Assembly (NCBI GenBank): GCA_907163375.1
Contig: CAJQUW010011540.1
Coordinates: 89,680-153,679, forward strand
Direction: 5' to 3'
Origin: Prostheceraeus crozeri
Taxonomy: Eukaryota > Platyhelminthes > Polycladida > Euryleptidae
Length of the DNA: 64,000 bases
Made by a program: the position numbers and the translations under genes. The notes beneath the pieces are model-generated. The model did not search any database. It had not been told where the DNA came from and worked only from the letters and a program-made list of their open reading frames with translations. Positions 1-10,810 of this stretch are shown piece by piece. Numbering within the stretch: the stretch's first letter is position 1; the number at the start of each line of letters is the position of its first letter.

Positions 1-1030
1 TCTCCATATTGGATGACTGCATAAAACTACAATTCCGGTTTTGAATACGACAGCCAACGACCGACCGGTCTTGGATGCCCCATGGGGAGTCCAGTGTCTG
101 TCATAGATGCCAATTTACTTATGCAACACATTGAAAATAAAATATTATCTAATAATTTTTGTGATTTGTTATACTGGCGCAGGTGTGTACTGGTAGACGA
201 TACCTGGATTGTCATTCCAGAGCACAACATAGACAAATTTGTTGATTACATCAATACATGTGCTATTGAGCAATCTATTAACTTTACGGTAGAAAGAGAA
301 GATGACAGCCACTCTCTGTCGTTTCTTGACATTTTCATCACAAGGAATATTGAGGACCATGCTTTTGAGATGTAATTGTTTTATAAGCCGACCCAGACGG
401 ACAGGCATTTACAGTTTTCTACACACAATCATATGTGTCATAAAAGAACAGTTGTTAAGTGTTTTCACAGAAAGATTGGTTCTTTTATCATCTTGTGATA
501 ATGTTAGTGATGCTCAGGGATGTTTGTAATAAGCTGCTAAAAAATGGGTATCCGTATAATTTTGTCCGCAAAAATGTTTATTTTCGGGAATCTGTTTTTT
601 CGAATCGTTTTGAAAGCGTATAGGTATAGTGTGCTTGCCATATATGTCCAAGATATCTGAGTCTATAGCAAGAATTTTACATCATGATAAAGTCAAGACG
701 TTTTACCAACCGTGTTTGCGAATAAGGAATTTTCTACCGGCCCCTAAAGACCGTGTTGATGACGCTCAGAGATGTGGTGTCGTGTGCCAGATAAATTGCC
801 AGGACTGCAACCGCTCTTATGTAGGCCAATCAGGCAACAGGTTGAATACGCGTGTCGGTCAACATCGCGCCGATTTTCGACTCCTACATCCACAGAAGTC
901 AGGAGTAGCCGAACATTCGCTAAATAGCGATCATCATATCGATTGGAATAATGTCGACGTACTGGAGCACGAGACAAATTATCATAAAAGATTGTTTTTG
1001 AAAGTGTGGCATACAGAACGTGTTTCAGAT
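1..1030 (+). mobile_element. Penelope-like retroelement, 3' part, fossil
   Basis: This is the downstream part of a Penelope-like element (PLE), cut by the window edge. PLEs copy themselves through an RNA using a telomerase-related reverse transcriptase and, in the animal clades, a C-terminal GIY-YIG endonuclease. Both domains are visible in the expected order on the plus strand: the RT palm near 70-375 and the endonuclease near 770-1020. The stretch between them (380-740) still reads as PLE connector in pieces. The copy is broken in several places and is not expected to be active. No terminal repeat can be placed because the 5' part is outside the window; the 3' limit is set only by where similarity to the endonuclease fades. 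Confidence 0.8.
82..375 (+). pseudogene. PLE reverse transcriptase fragment
   Basis: This reading frame holds the C-terminal palm of a Penelope-type RT. MGSPVS at its start is the conserved B motif (family: GSPVSP..ANL), followed by the catalytic C motif in the form VLVDDTWIVI and then the SLSFLDIFI block (family: L.FLD). The two aspartates of VDD are present. The RT should extend upstream beyond the window start. The fragment is followed by more PLE-like sequence (a segment reading like YKPTQTDRHLQF, typical of the family). Family assignment is from recognised motifs and not from a search. Confidence 0.75.
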
Positions 1031-1204
1031 ACTTTGAATCGTTGTGATCGGAGTGTTCCTTCGGTTTACAGTATTATTTGGTTTAATTCCAGCATTATTT
1101 TTCTTCTTGTGATAGTATTGCATTACTGTAGATGTTTTAAAGTGCTTTCTGTAAATATTGTAAATAATGTACGATTCTCTCTTTTATCCGATGTCTGTAT
1201 ATAA
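629..1204 (+). pseudogene. PLE GIY-YIG endonuclease fragment
   Basis: The frame encodes the endonuclease tail of the Penelope-like element. The core runs from GVVCQINCQDC through YVGQSGNRLNTRVGQH, which matches the PLE version of GIY-YIG: a CX2C-type knuckle next to the YIG strand, then the conserved Arg and His. A downstream VAEHSLNSDH and a Glu in VLEHE continue the domain. The last 50 or so residues are hydrophobic and probably non-coding read-through. In PLEs this nuclease nicks the target to prime reverse transcription. It is a fossil with its RT upstream. Confidence 0.75.
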
Positions 1205-2357
1205 TTTCCTGTAGACTTTTAGACTTTGTTGTGTTTCATGTGCGTGCACAGGGTCTCTTTGTGTCAATTGTAAATTATATCCACCGCTTGCTGCATCTCC
1301 ATTGGTTGACAGCTAATGTTGAAATGTATTCATTTTGCATGACGATTACCATGTCAGTCTGCCTTGACGATGAGATCTGTAAAGTCGCGAAATATTGGCT
1401 CACTTTGCCTTTGATTTGTAAATGTCGAAGAACATTTTCACTTCTGTTTATCATCCGACGTTCTACGATGTTCTCAATTCTCACTTCTACAGTAGGTGCG
1501 AGAATTATCTATGCGACAAATGCTATTAATGCAAGATATTTTATGAGGATAATGCAATCAAATCGTTTCTTCCACTTATTAAGTTAAGCTTATAAGTCAC
1601 TTATTCAGTTAAGCTTTCTCAAAATTTCTGGGAACTTTTCTGTACCGGGAAATCCCGTGTTAGACCCTAATCACTACTAATAATTCCTAATAAGTACTTC
1701 GGAGTAGATGCTATCACAGTATCCGCCACTTTTTCAAGCCGCTGCTACTGTAATTTGTGAAATTCATTTACTTAGCAGTGAGTTATTTTCACTTACATTT
1801 CAAAAGTATCACTGACAAAACTTGAGATATTTCATTAATAAAATCTATTTCAAAATTAAATAATTTTGATGAAATAACTTATAATAGCAGGAATTTACAA
1901 TTAATGCCTGTTTCAAAAATCTGATTGAAATTCTTAAGATGCATCAAGATTGACCTAATTCGATGCTGAAGTATGTCACAATTAGATTAATCATCAACAC
2001 ATGGAGAGATTTCACTCAAGTCAGACAGAAATGGGAAGTCCGATTTCTATGATAATGGCATTTGCTCGCAGCTAGGTGAAATAGCAGCCAACAATCGAGA
2101 TTTGCTAATTTCTCGATTTTCAAATGAAGCTCATTTTGGAATGATAATGACTTTTTCATTGAAAATTACCAGAGAAATGAACTCCTACAACGGAATGCAT
2201 TGAATTATGATTGTTTAGACGAAAAATTTAGTGGTGTTACCTTCTTATGGAAAAGAATTTAGCTCTGCTGTAAATATTTTGCTCATTGAGTTAAAAACTT
2301 CAGAAGTAGAGACGCAGCAGATGCGGCAATGGGATGGTATTGACTGTCAACTGCCTA
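1205..2357. other. No gene seen; AT-rich spacer
   Basis: The few open frames here (for example 1231-1587 on the plus strand) have no recognisable motif and look like chance. Near 1580-1620 the short string AGTTAAGCTT is repeated. The stretch may include PLE 3' untranslated sequence, but I cannot mark its end. Confidence 0.4.
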
Positions 2358-2573
2358 TTATCTCCTAACTGTCGCCTTTGTTAGGCAATCGTCCAGCGTT
2401 TTCCTCGCCTCGCCACGCCTGTCAGCGCCAGGCCACTTCACAGTCACTCCCATCTCCGCCATGGACGCCTGAGAGCTCTCTACCAAATTAGACATGGCCA
2501 CGATTGGCAGCTGAGTGTCCTTCATAAGCAACCACAGCTGAGATGAGGAGCAGCAAGGGACAATCGCGACCAC
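2358..2573 (-). other. GC-rich reading frame, possible exon or element piece
   Basis: A 71-codon minus-strand frame lies in a short island clearly richer in G+C than its surroundings. Its codons look coding-like (GCG, GGC, GTG and CGT-rich around MAEMGVTVKWPGADRRGEAR), and the downstream sequence on the minus strand quickly becomes AT-rich. I do not recognise the protein. It could be a host exon, a piece of a retroelement ORF or chance. No clear splice pair could be fixed. Confidence 0.25.
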
Positions 2574-2995
2574 GAAGGACGTTTAGAAATTTGAATGACG
2601 TCATTCTTAGTCACGTGACAAGAACTGATACCAGGATTGAGATGAGCATGTCAACTATATATCCAGTGTGCACAGGTCAGGGGTTGTCCAAAAATAATTG
2701 CAATTTAATGGACAAGTAGTGATGCAATGGAAAATTTTTAAATTTTTTTGCGATTGATTATGAAAATAGTGTTAATATATTTATCTATACATTATACATT
2801 TTACCACACTTAAGGAGGAATGCGATATACTCGTAGGTCGTGTGCATACACCATTGAAATTTACTTGAAATTTTTTTGCGTGAACTAAATGTATAATTGA
2901 TATAATGATAGAGAGGCATGTTCGGAGGAAGTGAGTGAATTGAAAAAGAAATTCAAAATTACTGTTAACCATTTTAATGCCAACAGAATAGATGA
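2574..2995. other. No gene seen
   Basis: AT-rich sequence with no motif that I can support; it leads into the LINE remnant downstream. Confidence 0.3.
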
Positions 2996-4410
2996 AAATC
3001 GACGTACGTCAATGATATAAAAGAGCAATTAAACAAAATCATAAGAAAAGAGAAAAGGATTAACAAAGCTATAAAACTTCAAGAGAAAAGTAAGGCCAAA
3101 TCTAGAAATAGCGCCAAAAAATATTGGAGACTTTTAAATCCCAAATTCAAAACAAAATCTTCAAGCAATTTAAGTGCTACTGACTTCCTGCCTCAATAGA
3201 ATTACATCAGGGATTCAGAAACAGTGTGAATATAACAAAGATTGAAAAAATGCTGCCCTAGATAAGGGTATAACTACATTAGAAGTCGGGAAATGTATCA
3301 AGGAAAGTAAATCTCAGAAAGCTAGTGGACCTGATCATCAAGTGTATGAAATTTTTACAGAAAATAATGAGAATTCGGCTATAATACTTTTAAAATTTGT
3401 GAATAGATAAGCAAAATATTATTCATCCTGCACAAACTGGTTTTAAAAAAGGAAACTCTGCATTGATAATATCTTCGTCTTAAAGGAAATCATTCAAATT
3501 CACAAAAATAAGAGAGAACCATGCTTTTTTGATCTATATAAATATTGACAACACAAATATTGTGAAAGACACATTTGAAATGCTAGTTTAATCAAAAACA
3601 AAATATGGTTCAGAATTCTGTTTTCATCAGAACTTAGGTAATATGAATAAAATGCAATTAGAATAATGAATAAAGTTCTACAAAAGATTCTTTCATCTAA
3701 TGCAAACAACAGCGAACTACTGTTTAGTAGGAGAATTTGGAATATTTCCATATGAATATCACTTTTTACAAAGCAGCAATCTTATATTGGATAAAGTTGT
3801 CATCATCTAATTCTAAACTTTTATATGGTTTATTCAGTAAAGTATCGAGGAATCGCTATGAAAGTGACTTTAAAATACTTGGTGCTGGAAAATATCTAGG
3901 CTGATAGAAAAGCAAATCTCAAGGAATTATGTACTAATCAAATAAACTTAACAGAGAATAATCAGAAATTTTTTGTCAAAAAACAATGAATGGAATATTT
4001 CCGTGAACAATAGATTCAGAATGCAAAATCCAGTCAAAGTAAACTAAGTTATCTAAGATTACCAAGATTTGAAAGCAATACAAAAAATTATCTTAATCTA
4101 AACGTCGATGGAACCGAAGTTCAAATGTTGCTTAAATATCGAACAGGAAATGGAGTACTGGATGATATCGCATAAATAGAGATAACCCAGAAAGCAAAAT
4201 TTGCAAACTATGTGATACCGACGACATCGAGAATGCTTTTTATGTCATTGTCCAATCTATATGGAAATCCGGAGAAAGTACATCCCTTCATACATAGATA
4301 TCTATGAGGAGGATCTATTCAAAACTACATTCGGTACATGCGAATGAATTGAAATCAATGTCCTACTATTTGATAGAAGCAGAGAAAATTAGAAGCAATA
4401 GGACTTAATT
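2996..4410 (+). mobile_element. Degenerate LINE (CR1/L2-like group)
   Basis: Several short plus-strand frames line up, in order, with the second ORF of a non-LTR retrotransposon. Near 3010-3180 is a Lys-rich linker (KSRNSAKKYWRLLNP). Near 3270-3410 is the RT start, including KASGPDHQVYEIF. Near 3425-3530 is HPAQTGFKKGNSALDNIF, the motif that precedes the catalytic palm. Near 4030-4200 comes the tail with LKYRTGNG and the zinc-knuckle-like CKLCDTDDIEN. The YADD-type core is not recognisable, and the frames shift and stop repeatedly, so this is an old dead copy lacking its 5' endonuclease. The clade is a guess from the RTGN-plus-knuckle tail. Confidence 0.7.
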
Positions 4411-5052
4411 TTTGGCAACAACATGACAAGTGAGATTTATTCACATTCGTTTAAGAGATTCGTTTCAGATTAGTCAGTTGCTAATTTGTCTTTCAATTGA
4501 TAAGGTCGACATTTGTATCTGTTCTTTTCCTGCAATCAATTGATTCATTACAGGTGAGATGCTGTCCACATTACATATTAACTGATAATCGCTTTTGTAT
4601 ATGTTACGCATGTATTTGATGTTTTTGACGGCCCTCTCTCCAAATAACTTTAAAAAAATATTAAGTAAGGTCTAGTCACCGATTGGAAAGTCATGAGAAA
4701 TTAGTTACGCATAATAAAGAAATGAGCCGTCAATTTAATGAAACAATCCACTTTTGCATTTCGATGAATGTTATTGATTACCTATCATTGAAACATTTGA
4801 TTTTGATTGATTATAGTCTATCTCTCCTTCCATCTTTCATGCATGTTCCGTTATCATCGTGTCCCATTCAACTGGCAGAAGCATCATTTCAGTTACTCCT
4901 CCAAATTAGTTCCGGTTCTTTTAAACTTTAAATTTTATCATGTTTATTTTAGCCACAAGTCGGCAATAAAACATTTTTGGCTTTTTTGACTATTGTGAAT
5001 TCTAAAAATTCGCGTGCCGTAGTCATAATACTAATTTTATATATTTTTGATG
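4411..5052. other. Probable LINE 3' sequence and spacer
   Basis: No coding signal. The part up to about 4670 may be 3' untranslated sequence of the LINE; the rest is AT-rich spacer up to the target duplication of the 12-kb element. Confidence 0.3.
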
Positions 5053-5058
5053 GAGATA
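5053..5058. repeat. Left target-site duplication GAGATA
   Basis: GAGATA lies directly before the first base of the 12-kb element and is repeated exactly directly after its last base (17080-17085). A perfect 6-bp match at the edges of the inverted repeat fixes both ends. Confidence 0.85.
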
Positions 5059-5229
5059 AGTAGTAACCCCATTCCAAATTCAAGCGCAGTGCGGTGCAGT
5101 GTTGAGTCATCGATGAGTCATCATGCTGACTCAGCCCCCCCTCTGGAAGGAAGTGGGCAAGGATGTGATGGAAGGATGGGTCCGAGAGGCGGAAACTGTT
5201 CCCTCCCCCCCTCGGCAGCGATCTTCTAA

Positions 5230-6800
5230 CTTTGGTTGTAGAGATGGTAGAAAGTCGTGCAATAGCTCATTTGAAAGCTAAGAGTGAGAAAAATGCCGTG
5301 GAAAGCTCAGTTTGGAGTCATTTTCTTGGGTTTAGGGAGGAAAATGGCAAGAAACCGTCAGACTTGGAAAAGTCAGGTTTTGGAGGTTTTGGGATGAGAA
5401 AGTCAATTTTTCGACAGGAAGGAGGCCTCGGATGGGAAAACGGAGTGCAAATTCGGACGTTTTGGTCAAAGTTGGATCTAGGAACTTCTTCCCAAATCAA
5501 TAGGAGAGAAAAAGTTTTGACCTCCCCCCCCCCTCCTGCCAAACTTCCAACTTTGGTTGTAGACATCGTAGAAAGTCGTGCAATAGCTCATTTGAAAGCT
5601 AAAAGTGAGAAAAATGCCGTGGAAAGATCAGTATGGACTCATTTTCTTGGGTTTAGAGAGGAAAATGGCAGGAAACCGTCAGACTTGGAAAAGGCAGGTG
5701 TTGGTGGTTTTGGGATGAGAAAGTCCATTTTTCGACATGAAGGAGGCCTCGGATGGGAAAACGGAGGCCAGATTCGGAATTTTTAGTCAATTTTGGGTTA
5801 GGAAGGATGTTTCCAGCGACATTGGAGAGAAAAAGTTTTGAAGACCTCCCTCCCCCCCTACCAAACTTCCAACTTTGGTGTGAGAGATGGTAGAAAGTCA
5901 TGCAATAGCTCTTTGAAAGCTAAGAGTGAGAAAAAGGCAGTGAAAAGCTCAGTTTGGACTCATTTTCTTGGGTTTAGGGAGGAAAATGGCAGGAAACCGT
6001 CAGAGTTGGAAAAGTCAGGTTTTGGAGGTTTTGGGATGAGAAAGTCCATTTTTCGACAGGAAGGAGGCCTCGGATGGGAAAACGGAGTGCAAATTCGGAC
6101 GTTTTGGTCAAAGTTGGGTCTAGGAACTTCTTTCCAACTCAATCGAAGAGAAAAAGTTCTGACCTCCCCCCCCTCGACACCGATCTTCCAACTTTGCTTT
6201 TAGTGGATGGATTTTGTCGTGCAATAGCTCATTTGAAAGCTGGGAGTGAGACAAGTTCACTGAAAGAAACGGCTTGTTCATATCTGCCTTCGTTTAGATG
6301 TGAGACGTCATTCAAGATTTTGGGAGATTGGCGAAAAACGACAGAGTTAGAATTTGGACGTTTTTGGGCTGTAGCTTCAAAACGAAGCATCGGATGGGAA
6401 AACGGATTTCAGATTTGGAGTCAGCATGAAATTCTCTATCAACATGGTGAGTTTCAAGTCAATCGGAGAGAAAAATTTTCGCTGACGTCCCCCCCCTCGG
6501 GAGAGCTAGCTTCGATCTTGGCTTCCAGTGGACGGATTTTGTCGTGCCATAGCTCCTTTGAAAGCTGGGAGTGAGACAAATTCAGTGGAAAACATGGCTT
6601 GTTCATATCTACCCTCGTTTAGAGGTGAGATGTTATTGAAAATTTGGGACCTTGGCGAAAAAACGACTAAGTTAGAATTTTTGCGATAGCTGTTGGCTGT
6701 AGAGCCAAAACGAAGCATCGGATGGGAAAATGGAGGGCAGATTCGGATTCAGCGTCAAATTCTACATGGAAATGGCGTATTTCCAGCTCAATCGGAGCAC
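5230..6800 (+). repeat. Outer tandem array, five ~320-bp units
   Basis: A block beginning GTCGTGCAATAGCTC recurs near 5254, 5575, 5898, 6216 and 6541, a spacing of 318-325 bp. Just before most of these blocks lies a run of 7-10 C (for example near 5522, 5847, 6165 and 6490). The first three units are closely alike; the inner two are diverged and share a different core (GGCTTGTTCATATCT). The open frames running through this array are by-products of the repeats and are not called as genes. Confidence 0.85.
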
Positions 6801-6844
6801 TAGAACCGGAGATAGACGGGTTTTTAGTGTTTGGATGATGGGTA

Positions 6845-6879
6845 TTACGTCATCAGCTGATCGCCACACACTATATAAG
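6845..6879 (+). promoter_or_regulatory. Inward-facing promoter-like block, left arm
   Basis: Within 35 bp lie TTACGTCA (CRE/ATF-like, 6845-6852), CAGCTG (E-box, 6854-6859) and TATATAAG (TATA, 6872-6879), in the order of a compact RNA polymerase II promoter. Transcription would start near 6905 and run toward the centre. GGTAGGTGAACT about 20 bp later could be a splice donor. No long ORF follows closely, so the product, if any, may be spliced or non-coding. The right arm has the mirror copy. Confidence 0.45.
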
Positions 6880-8039
6880 TGGAAACTCGGCTTGTGGAAA
6901 TCAGTTCTCCTCCCGACTGGGTTGGGGTAGGTGAACTCCGGAGCTCCGATGATAGCATTGGAAATCTGAAAAACCGGGTTTCTGTAAGAAAGCGACTTAG
7001 AAAATTTCATTGCTGAACTCAGCTAAGGCGTCAGACTTAGAGGTTCGCCAGGAGATGGCCTTCGTCTCCAGGCCATAAAAGACTCCAAAACTTTAAAGGC
7101 TTGTAACTTTGCTTCTACAAGTCCGTTTGACTTGATTCAAAAAAGGTTCGGTTGCTATTGACCTGCCCTAAGTGATAGACTACTTATAAAATTTCATAAG
7201 TAGTGTTAAAAAGTTGAAAAATTTAAATTCACTAGTTTTGGAGGTTTTCTGGGGTTTTCGACCCTGCTGAAGTCAATGAAAGGATTTGTCATGATATCTG
7301 AGCGAGTCTTCTCATGGACTAAGCGGCTTTTCACTGAAAGCGAGCAAGACATGGAGAGTTTTGCTGTAATATTCCACTGACAGGGTGTTCCTTCGGGACG
7401 GCGGACGATGCCGTAGTGTTAAGTGTGGCAAGGGAGTGTGTCATAGTTTAGACCAAAACCCCTGGGGGTCGTCTCATGTTGGGCATTTGACACAGTTCTC
7501 AAGGTAGCACTTTGAACGCCAATCGGTTGAGTCTTAGCTATCTTGTCATGGGTGGCCTCTAAACATCTCCATTGCAAAACGCTGGTGAATCAAGCTCGCT
7601 CTCTACGGCTTGCTATCAAGCTGATCAAAGTCTGCTAACCTCTTACCAACTCCACCGGTTTTCATGTCTGGCGATCAAGTCATGGACGGTGCACGATTTT
7701 CGGTGTGATACTTCCTGTGGGTGATTTCGAGACAGCGGTGAAGTCCGTAGCTGCACGGGACGTGGGCAATGGTAATCCTTGTGAAACCTCTCTGCGTCAT
7801 GTCTGCAATGTTTCGTCTCAACGTTGTACTCTGACCGCCAGGGCGACATTTAGCTATCTGCCACAGGTTACCTCATAAAATCTCCATTGCACTTGTCTCC
7901 CGACAGTTGGCCAACCATGAGAGAATGAACCATCAGTTCTTCTTGTCTCTATCACGATGACGAAATGATGAATGGAATGAAGGGAGGACATTCATGCGCC
8001 ACACGCAACACATCACAGAATTCTCTCTTCGCTAGTGAA

Positions 8040-8900
8040 CAAGCTCTTGTCAGTGTCGTACAAAAGTTTTACTGCAGCACAGGTTGATGTATAGTTAGAA
8101 AGATTGATCATTGAAGGTTTATTCGTAAGTCTAGTCAGAAACTTTATCATGTTGTACAAAGGTTTTATTGCAACACAGGTTGATGTATAGTTAGAAAGTT
8201 TGATCATGACGTTTATTCGTGAGTGTCATCAGAAAGTGTATCATGGTTTGTAAAAGCAAAGTTTAGTATAGTCAAATATTTTTACTGTAACACAGGTTGA
8301 TGTATAGTTAGAAAGTTTGATCATGACGTTTATTCGTAAGTCTAATCAGAAACTTCATCATGTTGTACAGAGGTTTTACTGCAGCACAGGTTGATGTATA
8401 GTTAGAAAATTTGATCATTGAAGTTGTATTTGTGAGTGTCATCAAAAAGTGTATCATGGTTTGCAAAGTTAGTGTAGTCAAATATTTTTACTGTAACACA
8501 GGCTGATGTATAGTTAGAAAGTTTGATCATGACGTTTATTCGTAAGTCTAGTCAGAAACTTCATCATGTTGTACAAAGGTTTTACTGCAGCACAGGTTGA
8601 TGTATAGTTAGAAAACTTGATCATTGAAGTTGTATTCGTAAGTCTAATCAGAAAGTGTATCATGGTTTGCAAAGTTAGTGTAGTCAAGTAGTTTTACTGT
8701 GACACACGTTTGTAAAAGTAAAGTTTGATCATTGACGTTGTATTCGTAGGTCTAGTCAGAAAGTGTATCATGGTTTGTAAAAGTTTTACTGCAACACAGG
8801 TTGATGTATAGTTAGAAAAGTTTGATCATGACGTTTTATGAAACACAAGTGTCATGAAATGCTAGCGTTAGTGTAGTCAAATAATATTACCGCGACACAC
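8040..8900 (+). repeat. Inner tandem array, left arm
   Basis: The string ACAGGTTGATGTATAGTTAG recurs about seven times between 8079 and 8815, each followed by a GATCATGACGTT-like segment and a TTCGTAAGTCTA-like segment. Spacing alternates between roughly 90 and 200 bp, so this is a higher-order array of two or three related units. It resembles long-period satellite and not a CRISPR array, because the intervening sequences are themselves repeated. Confidence 0.8.
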
Positions 8901-9229
8901 GTTTGTGAAAATAATGTTTGATCATTGACGTTGTATGACTGACCGAACTCATCACAGCACTAGAAAGTTTTAGAAGGTTTTACTGCACAATGTAGATTGT
9001 CTTGTAACTTACTTTCACAGTGTTAGAAAGTTTTATTGGAGACAGTTGCCAAATGTTTCCCTATTAGAAAATTCAAACTTCATGACTGTTAGATTAGCTT
9101 CATCAGGTTTACTAAAAGCAGTTTTCTACTGCAATGAGAGTTTAGAATGTTATATGAAAACGGTGTTCGCCACAGCACTAGAAAGTTTTAATCCTTAGTT
9201 GAGATCCGGACTGCAGTGTGTAAAATGTT

Positions 9230-9505
9230 TTATGTGACAGTCTTTTCACAAACGGTGAAGTGTAAATTCAGAGTGAATACATCTGTTAGGTAGTCATTAA
9301 CTTTGGATGTGAAGTAAAGCGAATCTGTGTACAGAATGAATTGAATATTAGACAACGCATGCAAGTTTTTGATGACTTGAGTGGTTGAACCCAAGTCTAA
9401 GTTTAACATGTTGGATATAAAAGTGAGATGGATAGGAATAAGTGTTGAATGTTTTATAAAACCAGATGTTGTCACACACGTTGAGTATGTATTCCATGAC
9501 ATTGA
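9230..9505 (-). CDS. Unknown 91-residue protein, left-arm copy
   Basis: This is the left-arm copy of a small gene present in both arms with identical protein sequence. The frame is open for 101 codons, but the first ATG is codon 11, giving MSWNTYSTCVTTSGFIKH at the N-terminus. The protein is rich in Leu, Thr and aromatic residues, with no transmembrane helix or known motif that I can recognise. A TATA-like ATATAAAA lies about 65 bp upstream of the ATG on the minus strand. The gene points outward, toward the arm's tip. Confidence 0.35.
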   Translation of the reverse strand, partial: SMSWNTYSTCVTTSGFIKHSTLIPIHLTFISNMLNLDLGSTTQVIKNLHALSNIQFILYTDSLYFTSKVNDYLTDVFTLNLHFTVCEKTVT

Positions 9506-10300
9506 ATCGCGTGGGTCGTAAAGTTCATCATCCAAGGCTAGGCTCCTCTACGGTTGGATTTAGGGTTTTATATGACATGTGTTAACCGTTCGTGTAGAAT
9601 ATGTGAAGCACATGTTCGCTTAAATGCAAATGTTGAAATAAGTTTTGTAAGAAGTCTTTGACAGGTTGTTGTGAAACTTAGCGAACGTTGAAAAAAGTTT
9701 TGTGAAATGTTTCTGCAGTCACACTCATTAGCGTACCAGCTTTACTAAATGTGTTGTTTGCCTTTATCAAATTGAATGTGTGTGTGTTTTGTAAATAAAG
9801 ACAGCGTGTTTGCACTCTGCATCGACAGCATACAAGTATAGACATAGCAACTTGTTGTTCCAGTAGAAACATTTATTCTGTTACATCCATGAACATGACG
9901 TGATAAAATTCACATCATATTAAAACCTTTTAACAGCGCTTGTCTTTAAACATATGCTGAATCTCACGTAGCTTGTTTGTTACACTACCAATTCATTTCA
10001 ATGCGAGCTAATCTTGCATCACTGATTTCATGCGACATAACTTTTCACTTTACTTATTCCTACAATGCTACTACTATGTGTTCTAAACTTTCTGAGATCG
10101 CTTTCACTTCTATCTCACACTTTCTCCATCATATAACTAAGTGAATAAAGTTGATGATACATTATCTGACTAAACTCATTGAGTCACATCCTACACGAGC
10201 AGATATTGCTAACATGGATCATATAAGACGCTAAGTCTTGTCATAGGGTTGACTATACTATGGAGTTAGTGATTTATCAAATTAACTTGTACTTCTAAAA

Positions 10301-10360
10301 CGCTAAATCCCTAAATCTTAACGCAGGGATACCTATCCTAAGGGTTTAGTGATTTAGGAG
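10301..10360. repeat. CCCTAAAT / ATTTAGGG inverted motif
   Basis: CGCTAAATCCCTAAATC is followed about 25 bp later by GGGTTTAGTGATTTAGG, making an imperfect stem. The same CCCTAAATCC core precedes the 91-residue ORF in each arm and recurs at 10752. It may be a regulatory site special to this element. Confidence 0.45.
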
Positions 10361-10751
10361 TTTTGCTGTATAGTTTAGTAAACTTATGTCTCTGTCAGCA
10401 TACGACTTTTAAAATACAACACTGACTGATGATTGATGCTCATATATTCCTAGCTTGGATAACAAGAAACTTTCATGCGTTGACTATTATATATTTTAAC
10501 TCTTTACACACTTATTATTCCAATCACTAAGATACATACAACTCTTCTATTGAACATGTATCAATCACCTTTTAACTCACCACATCAAATGTAAAGTGTA
10601 TAAAATAATGAGCATGTAACTATCTCTCATCAACGATATGAAATCTGTCTTTTTAACCTGAAATTAAGTCTTGCCTTCAAAGTCATTTTATAAAGCGAAC
10701 ATATGCATCACGTATTCTACACTAAAATAGATCGTTCATTTGTGCTATCCA

Positions 10752-10810
10752 AAGCCCTAAGTCCCTAAATCCAACGGTAGGTAACCCTACCTCTTAGATG
10801 ATGGACTTAA
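10752..10810. repeat. Second CCCTAAATCC motif with GGTAGG/CCTACC stem
   Basis: CCCTAAATCCAACGGTAGG is followed by TAA and CCCTACC, so the centre folds on itself, then GATGATGGACTT. This closely parallels the block upstream of the 91-residue ORF (12971-13016), where CCCTAAATCCAACCGTAG precedes GATGATGAACTT. No ORF of note follows here, so this may be a decayed duplicate of that gene's 5' region. Confidence 0.45.

Larger units (their letters stand above)
5059..9859 (+). repeat. Left giant inverted arm
   Basis: The arm has a modular order from the outside in: an AP-1-like TGAGTCA-rich tip (5100-5145), an array of about 320-bp units (5230-6800), a promoter-like block near 6845-6905, about 1.1 kb of unique sequence (6950-8030), an array of related 90-200-bp units (8040-8900), and an inner block with a 91-101-codon ORF. 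The match to the right arm stops sharply at 9859 within CTTGTTGTT. It is about 400 bp longer than the right arm because its outer array has more units. Confidence 0.9.

Noticed and set aside
1231-1587. 118-codon ORF after the Penelope-like element
   Set aside because: No motif and an unlikely composition; probably chance in untranslated sequence.
5232-6203. Long open frames through the outer tandem array
   Set aside because: Repeats without stops in one frame give open frames automatically; antisense frames are equally open and no family is recognised.
7643-7849. 68-codon ORF, identical in both arms (mirror at 14690-14896)
   Set aside because: Identity follows from the arms being copies; no TATA, motif or other support, so not called as a gene.
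8040-8900. CRISPR-like regular repeats
   Set aside because: Intervening sequences are themselves repeated, units are long and variable, no cas genes, and the DNA is eukaryotic.
10301-10810. Telomere-like CCCTAAA strings
   Set aside because: Not in tandem; only isolated motifs within inverted repeats.
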